64,000 nucleotides of DNA, from the NCBI GenBank assembly GCA_036867785.1, contig CP145411.1, positions 868,001 through 932,000 of the forward strand. The letters are read 5' to 3'. Shown piece by piece: positions 22,641-33,080 of this stretch. The notes below the pieces were generated by a model that was not told the DNA's origin, did not search any database, and saw only the letters and a list, made by a program, of their open reading frames with translations. The first letter of the stretch is position 1. Each line of letters starts with the position of its first letter. The stretch comes from Plasmodiophora brassicae (taxonomy: Eukaryota; Endomyxa: Phytomyxea; Phytomyxea; Plasmodiophorida). Both the position numbers and the translations under genes were made by a program.

Positions 22641-25357
22641 ATGAGCCTGCCTCCGCTGGGCAGGGCGTTTCTTACGAACATCACGCTGTTTGAGACCGAA
22701 CACTGCTTCCTGCTGTGCGGTACCGATGAACTCAGGGAACGGTATCGCGTCCTGCACGTTGATTACAGCGACGTATGTGCCCATGGGTTTGTTCCCCCTC
22801 TTGCAACGTGTTGTACCTCATCCACGGGTTCCTAGGAATCAGCGCCTCAGCCGAACGTGATGGAATACCCAGACGAGTTCACGAAAGTATCGCTTCGTCA
22901 CTGGCTATCGACTCAGGCGGCCGGTAGCTCGTGCCGAATTCGGCTGAGAGCCGCTGCCTTCTTCGGATTCGTCCAGCTTCTGGATAACGACTGGCATATG
23001 CACTTTGCGATCGCTCGTTTGGAGCGCGGCCAGATTGCTAGTCGCAGCATCTATCAGGTCCGTATCGCTCTCTGCTCTACAGTACAGACTTTGATAGAAG
23101 TCAATCGGCAAGGTACAAGAGACGGCCCTCGTCAACATCAAGAGAGATGTCGACCCGATTCCGCTGAATATGCAACGATACCGTACCCTGTTTCAGGCCA
23201 CTGACATGTCAAAGGTATTTGGAATCGTGTCGACCAAATAGCTGGCACGTGTAACGAGCTGTGGGCCGCGTTCCACAGGACTTCTACATGTCTTCCGAGT
23301 ACGATTTAACGAGATCAATGCAGAGTAACGTCGGGGAAGACAGTGAACATGTGTGTTTCTGCGTTCAGGGGCTCTCCCAGCGCCTGACCCATCTACTCAG
23401 GTTAACGAAATGTATTGCTGGAACTGGACATCCATACAGAATGCCCTTCGACTATCATGTCCCAGTTACTGGGTCACCCCGGTCATCCATGGGTTCTTTC
23501 AACAAAAGCCTGTCGAACTGTTCGTCGGCATGCAGTGCATTAGAGCGCTTGCTCAACTGACGCTCGAGATAGGCAATCTAACGATGTCGTCACCCTTACG
23601 CTGCTCTGTCGACGTTCACGTTGGATGGCGGGGACACGGTACCAACGCCGAGGGCTGTCGTCCTCCGGCCGCGGCCATGTTGCTAACGAGGTGCAAACCG
23701 AATTGTTCATCTCACTGGGCGACTCCTGGTCGGAATTCTGCCAGTATGCGGCTGTCTGCTTGCATCGCGGCTCCATTCCGATCTTCTGGGGGCACGATCA
23801 ATCAACAATTACTCAACCTAAACCAGGTACCGACATGACAATGCCTTGTATTGTACCCTGAGCGAGTCCGTCCGTGCGATAGAATTTCGTCTCACCCGAC
23901 GAGAAACGGATTTCACTTCGACGGAAGTACACTTCCAAAGAATGCTCGACGAATATCATGCCCCGATCGTTTGCGTAAATCTGATTCGACAGGTGAAGTG
24001 CCATATTCGTACTTGCTGTCAGGCATCTGAACGTGCTCCAACTCATTCCACAGGGGGCGCACAAGGAGGCACTTCTGGGAGATCAGTTCCAGTTAGCCAT
24101 CCAGGCGTTCGCAGAGCGCTCGCGGTTTACGCCTAGGGATATCATTTACATGCCGTACGATTTTCTTGGTCGGCAGAAGGCTGGTTTCAGTATCGACGAG
24201 GAACTTCGGGATCTGCTTCGCGATAGCGTGAAGAACGTTGGGTTTCTTCACGACAACAAAGTAGTTCGTGCGGGGTCTCGCCCTAAGCAAATGCAAGCTG
24301 GTGTTATCCGGACGAATTGTAAGTTGGCTGGACTCTCAAAGAGGCCGATCGTAATTTGTCGCATTAGGTGTTGACTGCCTGGACCGCACCAACTTCGCCC
24401 AGTACACGGCAGCGTGCGCTGGAATACCCGATCTGTTGAAAGCGCTCGGCATTGCGCGTGGTGATGACTGGGAGGTTACCGATCCCAGCCTTAGCGTTGC
24501 CCTAAAAGGTTGAACACGTCACCGTTGTCGTGGTCGGCTGCTACTGAAGCCCTCCTCGTGCCAGATCTGTTCATGAGCCACGGCGATCGCATTGCCAACC
24601 AGTACGCAGGTCAGCTCTCCTGCAACGGTGCGTCTGAAACAATAGCTAATTTGCAGAGTCTAATCACAGGAAGTGGTGCAATGCACAAGCACGCATTTGG
24701 CTCGCGAGACGTACCTCCGTCTCCTACAGAGGATACTGAGCCGCAAGGGGATACCCTTTCCCCCACTGGACTGAATGGAAAGTCGCCTGGTAAGAAAGGC
24801 GCACAAGTAACGGTCGACCAAGTGAAGGATAAGGTTTTCACGACGTTCGGGAAATTGAAGACCAACGCTGTCAACCACAATGCAGTTACAGCCATCAAGG
24901 TTTACTCATGCGTTGGGTGACATCTACGCGTAACGCCAACTGATCGGGTTCCTAGCGATTCTACAGCAACGCTGTAACCGATATCGAAAAGAACCGAGCA
25001 ACGCAAGTCTTCCTAGGGCATTTCAGGCCCGTGTCGGGCGCTAGTCCAATATGGTTCGTCTCCTCTGTGCGTCTCTGATACTGGCCATAACGAGCTGAAC
25101 GCGTTTAAATGATCAGGGAACTTCCAAACGATGCGGTTTGCAAAGAAGAGCTGTTATGGAGTCCGGACAGCGGTTGCTCGCTTCGGCACCCGTGGGCCGA
25201 CACGTCTCAACAGCAAGACATCATCGTACTAGATTTCGCATCGGCATCGAACCCTCAAACAAGCGAACCTCTGATTGACCTGTCGTTCTTGACGGCGACA
25301 CAGGAACGATCGACCAGCAGTCAGCCAGCGGTAGACGATTCGGGGTTTCTAACATGA
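22641..25357 (+). CDS. FIG4: FIG4/SAC3 phosphoinositide 5-phosphatase
   Basis: SAC-domain phosphatase that in other eukaryotes works with PIKfyve/Fab1 and VAC14 to turn over PI(3,5)P2 on endolysosomes. Collinear matches: FETEHCFLLCG with YRVLHVDYSD (exon 1), MQRYRTLFQATDMSK, DFYMSSEYDLTRSMQ (about 23285), YWVTPVIHGFFQQKPVELF, RAGTRYQRRGL (about 23630), GSIPIFWG (about 23770), YMPYDFLGRQKAGFS (about 24150), and the catalytic CX5R loop RTNC-VDCLDRTN, whose catalytic Cys codon is split by intron 24319-24367. After it come HGDRIANQYAG, FYSNAVTDIEKNRATQVFLGHF and WELPND (about 25110), the FIG4-specific tail. At least ten short introns. The last exon ends VDDSGFLT at 25357. The endolysosomal role pairs with the Sec7-PH-FYVE gene further on, though they are not clustered. 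Confidence 0.88.
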
Positions 25358-25441
25358 CTGATTGATTGCACTTCGTGAATCGTTTGTGGCTTCCGCCAGT
25401 AGGGATTATACTCAACCGGAGAATTTATACAGACCAGTCTT

Positions 25442-26787
25442 CTACGTGGCATAGATTTCGCTGAGCTTGGTGCAAGCAGTGAGGGGGCGCTCATGGGCTG
25501 CGTGAAGGTCGCCATAGTTAACGGTCGCCGCCTCCTTGGCACGCTCAATGGCGTCTTCACGCTCCTGAGTCTGCTTCGTGCACTCCGCCTTCAAGGCCGC
25601 CATGTGGGAGACCGTAACAAGACGATCTATTCTTGCCAGGGCTCGTTTATCGTGCCCGTACCAGTGCACGAACTGTGGCTTGACGTAGTAGACCAGGCCC
25701 TGATCCGCCGTAGTCCGCTGCGTGATGAATCCATTGCCGGGAGCCAGAGTGAACACCTCGCCCTCACCTCCAGCAACGCCCACACGTCCCGCCCCGCTGC
25801 TGCTTGGACCAGACCACATCGAGAACACGAACAGAAGGATAATCGGCAGGAATTGCATCAGCAGTTGCCGCAACGACGCGGATTGGTCAGCATTAGCGTT
25901 CGTGGCATGGGCCCAAGGGCCAGGCCGGGCTCGATGGTGCCCTCTTCTTCGATGAGGCATGCCATGCGCGCCACCACTGAAGAACATGTGAAGAATGTCC
26001 TCGGGCGTGAGCACGTCGTCTTGCGGGTGGAACATGCCGCCGCTGAAGCCGCCCCTCATCGGCGACGACGACCGGTTCGGATCCTCTGACCCATACCTGT
26101 CATACGCGGCTTTACGATCAGGATCAGTTAGGCACTCATGCGCCTGATTGACGGCCTTGAACGCGTCGTCTGCCGCTGGAGCATGGTTCTTGTCGGGATG
26201 GAACTGAAACGCTTTCTGCAGGGACGTCAGCGGGAAGTCAGACGAAGGAAAGCGTCCACCTCACCTTCTTGTATGCCTTCTTAATGAGCTCAATGTCGCT
26301 ACAATTCTTCTCGACGCCAAGGCGCGCATAATAGCATTTCGTACTGCGGATCTCGACAGCAAGTCGCTGCTGTTCCCTGCATGGACGAAATACAAATCAC
26401 GGTTAGATGGCGATCGGTACAGCATCGAAATACATACTCTGTATAGTCGCCACGAACTGGACCATGCTTCCGATGATCGTTCTCCTCAGAAGAACGCGCA
26501 TCCTTCGATGTCTGCTGGGACGATTGCGACCGTTGCTGCTGCTGCTGCTGCTGTCGTTCCTTTTCCAATTTCAGCTTGATAGCATTTAAGAACTATGACA
26601 TCAAATTGGCATCAGCGAACAAGGTGGCGCTGTTCAAGGCCCAGCATACAGTTTTAGCTTCTTCGATGGGATACAGTCTGACGGATTTCTCGCACAGCGC
26701 CAGCGCCTTTGCCAGATCGTTCCTCCTGAACGCCTCCCTGGACTGCGCCAGGCACTGGACGCTGGCGTCCCGGTTGGCGATGGACAT
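25442..26787 (-). CDS. DNAJB12/DNAJB14-type ER membrane J-protein
   Basis: Hsp70 co-chaperone of the ER membrane, J domain in the cytosol. The start MSIANRDASVQCLAQ (26787) opens the family's short helical N-terminus (FRRNDLAKALALCEKSVRLYP). A Q-rich linker exon follows near 26550. The J domain carries the HPD motif in FQFHPDKNHAP (about 26215) and continues ECLTDPDRKAAYDRYGSEDPNR. After a Gly/Phe-rich stretch comes a single membrane helix (FLPIILLFVFSMWSG, about 25840) and the DUF1977-like C-terminus (YYVKPQFVHWYG ... LSEIYAT). Several short introns. The (CTG)n run seen upstream lies in its leader, not in the coding region. Head-to-head with the secreted protein at 27195, tail-to-tail with FIG4. 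Confidence 0.88.
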
Positions 26788-27194
26788 CGCGGCGGGGCGG
26801 CGCACGGAGGCGGGTATCCGACAGCGCCGTGGGCCGCGTACGCGGTACGACCTACCCACACGCAACGCCGCGCAAAACGACGCAGTCGCAGTCACTGTAA
26901 CGCGACGAAAATGGGCACACTGACACGCGACAAGCGGCAGCAGCAGCAGCAGCAGCAGCACGACCCTCCCCCGGAGTTCACCAGAACCTGCATGTCACGA
27001 CCGCACACAAACCAACTAACCGGGTTGAACTGGACACCTGCCGATATGACAAGATCGTTTGGGCGTGGAATCACGTAGAGTCGTGAGCGTGTGGGGATCT
27101 CGTTGCTGTGCCTGGCGCGTGCCCTGGCACATTGCGTCAGATAGGTTTCGATCTAGGACGTAACGAGATTGTTGCTTTGCGGGGCAGGTACGCG
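26788..27194. repeat. Divergent intergenic region with a CAG/CTG triplet run
   Basis: About 400 bp between the J-protein start and the secreted-protein start. A perfect (CAG) run of about eight units lies at 26938-26961, some 150 bp upstream of the J-protein start, so it would be CTG in that leader. No gene is recognised. Confidence 0.5.
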
Positions 27195-27909
27195 ATGGTG
27201 CAAGGTTGGGCCACGTTGGCGATTGCAATCCCCGTGCTCGTGAGCGCTGCCGTCGACTACTCGTTTCCCGATCTGGATCCGTATTGTGCTAAGTTCGCCG
27301 ACATGACGACTTGCACTACGGGTGAGCCCGGCCAGACGTGTACTATTCGTTTCGTGCGGTGACGGTTGGGCAGGCATCGGGTGCACTTTCACCAATGGCG
27401 CCTGCGAGTTCGATCGGGCGATGGCGTGCACCCCGAGGCTTGGGCCGGGGTTCCAGAAGGCGATACAGGACACAATGAGCTGCGGTGCGACGGCCGCCAA
27501 CAAATGCCCCGATTCGTGTGAAGGCCCAGCCGCCCAGATGTACGCGTACATGCGCATCTACTTGAACATTACGAGCACCGCCGGCTACAACGACGTCCTT
27601 TTCGCCGTCCAAGGCCTGAAGGACCCACAGAAGCAACAGTTCCTGGCCGATACATCGCTCTGCACCGCTGCGTTGACGACGTACGTGTCCTACAAGGTGT
27701 CACAATGGGACCCAACCTACTGCATGCCAACTGCCGCACAGATCCAGGCCGCGAATGCGGATGCCTCCGCAAGCGTGAACGCCAACAGCAATGGCAACAG
27801 CAACGGTTCTGGCGGTGCGCACAGCAGCGGCGCTGTCGCGGTTCACGTCCTGTACTCACTCTGTTGGGCCGTTGTCATGCTCTTCGTGTTCCGAACGTTC
27901 GACGTCTGA
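27195..27909 (+). CDS. Cysteine-rich secreted or surface protein, unknown family
   Basis: A signal peptide (WATLAIAIPVLVSAAVDYS) is followed by a region with many cysteines: YCAKF, TTC, IGCTF, GACEF, MACT, MSCGA, NKCPDSC, LCTAA, YCMP. An Asn/Ser/Gly-rich linker (about 27775-27825) then leads to a C-terminal hydrophobic segment (VLYSLCWAVVMLFVF) with a very short tail, the layout of a GPI-anchor signal. One intron, about 27321-27371, begins with a canonical GTGAGC and joins TTCTTG to IGCTF. Function unknown; in a parasite such proteins are often surface or effector proteins, but that is speculation. Head-to-head with the J-protein gene and tail-to-tail with the phosphatase gene. Confidence 0.7.
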
Positions 27910-28006
27910 ACAATGCGCGATGTTGGACTTTGAAACGAGACGCTATTCGATACAATGACGACCATGATGACGAAGCGATCCGCACATCCGTTTATCATAA
28001 CCGTGG

Positions 28007-29951
28007 TCACATTGCAGCGACGCGTGCAATGGGGGTTTTGACTATGCTGAATGCGTCCTCGAGAAGGTCGGAATCTGCAGAGTAGAACTGCCAGCGAAGG
28101 CAGGTATGGTTGAAGATGTCGAGAACGCCGTATCCGTACTTGTTCGATAGGCGAAATGCTGACCAGCTAGGGGCATCGTCAGGTAACGGATCATGTCCTT
28201 CAATGTTCCCTGCAGCGCCGTTGACAACGTATACCGGAGCAGCAGGGTTCGTGTAATGAGCGCCCAGCGTTTGCGACTTCGCCACAGGGTACGAGCGCTC
28301 GTACGAGTGAACGTGCCCGCTGAGGTACAGATCTACTTTAAACTCCAAGAACAGGCCCTCAAAAGTAGCTCGTGTTTTCTCCTGCTGCCGTCTGGGGAAG
28401 TCATTGACGTGACTGGAATACAATGGCCGATGACCCATGACGATGATCCATGGTCTCGCCTTCCGATTCGCGGCGGCGCGCTCCAAGTCCTTTCGCAGCC
28501 ATGCAATTTGATTACCAAATCCACCACCTGGGACCAAGCAACAATTAGATACCACCGCGCATACCACAGAAAGAAGAGATGGATCACCTCGGTTCCCGAT
28601 GACGGTGCGAGGGGTTGTTGGCGCACCTTCGTAGTCGGACTCGGTGTTGATTGCAATAAAGTGTGCTGGACCATAGTCGAATGAGTACCATAGGTTCAAG
28701 ACGCCTCCAGACTCGAGAGAAGGCATTCTGAACCGGGTATTGAATACAGTGAAATTCGTCATTGATTTGTGGCACCTGTACGACTATATTGGGGAAGTGT
28801 TTACGAGGAGCGACGTCAAACGTGATACCATATGTCTCCGAAAGAATGACATGACACGTCGTGGTTGCCTGGAAGTACCATGTACGGCTTGACCGACGCA
28901 ATCGGTGTTATTGCTGCCTGCCAGTCGTTCCATATGACCTCGAAGTCTGGATTGGATCCAATGTGGTCCCTGTCATCGGCGTAAGCAAGATCGCCCTACC
29001 AACGGGGACACGGTTAGATCGCAAGAGACCTACGAAGAGAAATGCGGATCACCTTACCACGTGCATGAAGAAACTCGAGCTGTCACGCCTCTCAAGCATA
29101 CGCTTCAGGGTTGATTGGCTGTTGTCAGTGCCCATGTCGCCAACAACAACCGCAGTGAATGGTGCGTTCCCGTCAGGTGGCATCTCGAACGACGCTTCGA
29201 TGGATAGGCCGCGGCCCTCGTCACCGCATCGGTAAAAGTACCGCCCGTTGGGTTTCAGCCCAGCAATAACGACGTCGTGATGGTAGTCGGAAGAGTACGA
29301 GCGCGTCGTACCTGCCACCTTCTCATCGTGTCGCCCGGTCCCGTTCCCAAATACGACCACTGGATTGTACAACGCCGACGATGTCAACCCGCGCCAAGTT
29401 GTCCAACTGACCGACACGGCTGTCTGGTTGATAATCGCAAGGCGCATCATGGCAGGTGGGGCGGCCAAACTGCCAGCGACACAGAGGAACGCAGACGTTG
29501 AAGTAATCCACCCGGCATTGAGATTCTGGGACATCTGGGTGAAACCGTGCGGACATGGATCACCACCAGTGACGACGGAAAGGTCTTCGATGCCGTGCTG
29601 GTCAGGCGAGTCGTAGGACACGCAGAGCAGAAGCCAGTAGGAGAAGCGTCGACGATTAACAGCGCCGATACGCTCCCATCCCGGAGGGCATCTCGCGACG
29701 CGACGCTGCCAAACCGATTCGATAAACGTCAACGACGTTATGTGGGGTTTCGCCGGGTCACGCCCCAGGCACAAGTAGACGAGTGGACCGGGCCACAACC
29801 CTGGAGACCCGAGCGGGTCCGACATCCGCGTTGTACCTTCCGGACAGGCGCTGTCTGGACCGACGACCATGGTCATTGACGTGATCGGATACGACGCATA
29901 GCAGTTGACGAGCACTGTCAGCAGCACAATCCCCCACATCATGACCAGCAT
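28007..29951 (-). CDS. Purple acid phosphatase with MABP-like N-terminal region
   Basis: Secreted metallophosphoesterase. The start (MLVMMWGIVLLTVLVNCYA) is a signal peptide. Residues about 25-160 hold three repeats of the form P-I-T-S ... CP-x-G(T/W/F) with YLCLG, LLCV and FLCV strands, like the MABP beta-prism. Then a fibronectin-like domain (VSVSWTTW ... LKPNGRYFYRCGD). The catalytic domain has the PAP metal-ligand blocks VVVGDMG (about 29140), GDLAYAD (after an intron near 29047-29006), GNHD (about 28883), GHRP (about 28430) and GHVHSYE (about 28315). Introns occur near 29045, 28850, 28760 and 28600. The ligand set looks complete. It ends TPIARVAAM. Phosphate scavenging is the usual role. 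Confidence 0.87.
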
Positions 29952-31245
29952 GCGAGAACAAAGTGCTGTCGCCCGGAGGTCGGCCCTTGCCGTGACGCGA
30001 ATTTATGCGCGGCCGGTTGTCCACGGCACGTCCGCCATGCATGCCGGTCATGCCGGTCATGCATGCCTTCAAACGCGCACGGGACCCGCGCTCGATGCCA
30101 ACCAGTGAGGGACCCGTCCCGAAACGGCTCACCGCTGTGGTGCGGGCCGGTAACGTTTCGGAGCCGCACTCCCAACGGACTTGTCTGCGTCGCCGGGCTT
30201 GTGCGTTGGGACTTGTGACTTGCCGGTACATGGGTGTCCTTGGGCGATGACGTGAGAGATCAGACGAGTTCACGTTGCAAGCGTTGTCCAATACGATCTG
30301 GATGTTGCCGACTGCAAGACGCATCCTGCAGAGGCATTTCGTGCTGTCGCCCGACGAGCCATCGCGCCTTCTATGCTCTCGAACATGTCCAGCCCAGGGT
30401 TCCACTGCCGGGCAACGCGCGTTCGCCCTGTTAAATGCGGTAGCTCTGCCTGCCACTGCTCAGGTTGCAGACGCAATCTCGAATTCGGAATGGGCGCTTG
30501 TCACGGCTGGTAACCGCCATTTGCACATCTGAATCCGTCGCCTGTGATTTCGACGACCGAGGCATTCCGAATATTCTGCTGTTGATCGTGATCGCGCCGT
30601 GCTCCAAGCGTGTTCCAAGTATTGCCTCATCCGATCAATGAAAAGTCTTTGCTCTGGTCGCTGCTAACCTGTGGCAAGCCGAGGTGGCGTTCACAGGAAT
30701 TCAGTCCTATGACGTTCTGTCCAACCACCTTCCACGAGCTGGTCGCTTGCCTGCTTCACCACACGTCCTAATGGAAGGGACTCCAGATCCTGCGTTAGCT
30801 TGCACCTGACTGTCAGCGCACAAATCCCTATTCGTCTTGTCGACTACGCCTCTGCCATCATCGCGAGTTGCCCCTAGCAAATCAGGCAGTCTGCCGCCGC
30901 ATTGCCAGGGATATGGACAACGACTTCATTCCAGAAACCGCGTTCGGACAGACGAAGTATTCGTTTGACTATGACGACCAGGAGTCGCACGTCAGTTCAG
31001 AGGTTGGACGGCCCAGGCGCCCAGCACACTTCATCAAGCGGCTGGCTGGCGTCCGCTGCTGAGACAACGCCTGTTTGCACGAGATTGCACAGCGATAAAC
31101 CAGAATATAAACGCCCGTATCGCCCCCCGGGCGTATAGTATAACTTCTGTATGTCGTCATCAACTGCTGGGTGCTTCCGCATCTGAGCTTGCTCGGCAGC
31201 GGGACACGGCGATCACGCTGTCAAGTCCGTGGCGACTGGAACGGT
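29952..31245. other. Long intergenic region, no gene recognised
   Basis: About 1.3 kb with only short open frames that match nothing I recognise. It contains a local CATGCCGGT tandem with palindromic ends near 30036-30067 and a 7-bp-stem hairpin at 31111-31134 (ACGCCCG / CGGGCGT) about 110 bp before TAF6. Promoters for the phosphatase and TAF6 are expected here. A small open frame from 30913 (MDNDFIPETAFGQ) is too short to support. Confidence 0.4.
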
Positions 31246-32726
31246 ATGTTGGCGGCGTCGGCAGCCGGAGCCACGTCGGCCACCGCCGCCGACGATGCCA
31301 GCGGTGGCGGCGTAGAGGGCGCCATCATTCGATCCGATTCCGTGCGGGCAATCGCTGAGAATATTGGCATTGAGAACCTGGATGCGGCCCTGGCCGAGGC
31401 AGTCGCCGCCGAAGTCGAGTATCGCCTGAGACAGATCACGCAGGACGCGCTGAAGTTTGCCAACCACTGCTATCGAGACAAACTTCTCGTGCAGGACGTT
31501 GACAGCGCTTTACGCCTCAGAAATGTTCCTGTATGTGTGTTATGCTCTGGACGCTTCACTGCTCCGCTGATCAAAGTTTTAGCCACTGTATGGATACAAC
31601 TGCTCCAATCAACTGTCGTTTCGACGAGTTGAAGGGTCTGCCGTCTCACCGTTTGCGGACAAGGGAAGATAAGGACTGATCATTGGCATGTAGGTACCCG
31701 GATCTGTTCTACGTGTGCGATGATGACGTCGCACTGGAATCAGTGTTGACTCAGGGGCTGCCTCCTGCACCTGCTGATACGACGTTCTCTGTCCATTGGC
31801 TTGCCGTCCATGGGGTACAACCAAGAATTCCACCGAACCCAACGCCATCGTCTCAGGCTGATAACGTGCCCAATGGCGACGGCGAGCAGACAACTGTGAA
31901 GAGCGTTGTAAGACATGTACTTTCCAAGGAACAGCAGATGTATTACGAGCAAGTGACGCTTGGCTTACGCTCGGGCGATGCTCAGCTACAGCGTGCGGTT
32001 CTGTTGAGCGTCCAACGTGATGCGGGCCTGCACCAACTCGTTCCGTACTTTGTCCAGTTCATCGCCGACCAAGTCAACTCCAACCTGCGTGACTTGCTTC
32101 AGCTCAGGGCGGCCATGCGTCTGGCGCATGCAATGCTGTCGAGCCCGCACATGCAGATTGAGCCCTACCTGCATCAGCTGATGCCGCCGATCCTGACCTG
32201 TCTGGTTGGCAGACATCTGTGCCGGCTACCCACTGAAGATCACTGGTCTCTGCGCGACACCAGCGCAACACTGGTCGCCCACATCTGCAAACAGTACGGC
32301 CCGCTGTACCAGAACCTGCAGCCGCGAATCACCAAGACGCTTGCCAAGGCGTTGCTGGATCCGAAACGGCCTCTAACGACCCATTATGGCGCAATACGTG
32401 GGTTGGAAGCGCTGGGCCCTAACGTCATGCGGGTTCTTGTTCTTCCGCATGTCCCTCTGTTCTATCAGCTGCTAGAACCGGAATTGCAGAACACCAAGAA
32501 CCCGACGAAGCGCCTTGAAGCCGAGTACTGCACCGGTGCTCTTCAGCATGCGTGTGGCGTGCTGTACCGATATCACATCCTAGAGAGTCCCTCGTCCGAG
32601 GAGATCAGTGCTGCGGACGCTGAGGATGGCTTTGAAACGATCGGCGTTCTTCGCGACTTATTTGGCGAAGCCATGCACCCCTACATGCTGAATTCAGATT
32701 CCCAATTGGCTACTACCTTTATATAA
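31246..32726 (+). CDS. TAF6: TAF6, TFIID/SAGA histone-fold subunit
   Basis: General transcription factor subunit that pairs with TAF9. Exon 1 holds the histone fold: SVRAIAENIGIENL, EVEYRLRQITQDALKFANH, DVDSALRLRNVP. A tiny exon (about 31582-31635) supplies PLYGYNCSNQLSFRRVEG, matching the PLYGF motif just after the fold in TAF6, and exon 3 starts YPDLFYVCDDDV at about 31694. The rest is the TAF6 HEAT region: KEQQMYYEQVT, YLHQLMPPILTCLVGRHLC, HWSLRDTSATLVAHIC, THYGAIRGLEALG. The 3-exon model keeps frame with GT-AG borders. The Met at 31246 lies 25 codons inside the longest open frame and is the better start. About 440 residues, compact for the family. Confidence 0.92.
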
Positions 32727-33080
32727 ATTCAGTCTGGCGTTCCCTACGTCAGCGTTGCTGGATGTCGACCACAGTGACCGAGAGTTTCCAGCTTGCACCA
32801 TGGTGTAACAAATATGTGGTGCAGTGGTACGAAGCGCGTTGCTGCAAACGATATGCACTGAGCTTGCCTCGGATGTTGTTCATGCGACGCGCCCACGGCG
32901 AAAGCCATTCCGGCTGGCTACGTCCCGGAACCGTCGTGCCCTTGTGAGCGCTCATCGTGAACCCTCAACCCTCTCTGCTGCGGGGTGCCCCGCCCGGGGG
33001 CGAAAACAGGTGCTGCATGTCAGCGACTCCGCACGGACTTTGCAGGGGACAATCGTCAGAGCTTTGAAGAATCCTCATCG
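32727..33080. other. Intergenic region TAF6 - NAA15
   Basis: About 350 bp between two co-directional genes. No protein is recognised; it should hold the TAF6 3' end and the NAA15 promoter. Nothing else stands out. Confidence 0.4.

Noticed and set aside
29952-31170. Hidden gene or RNA gene in the 1.2-kb gap before TAF6
   Set aside because: Open frames are short and overlapping with no recognisable motif. No tRNA-like T-loop or cloverleaf was found by eye.
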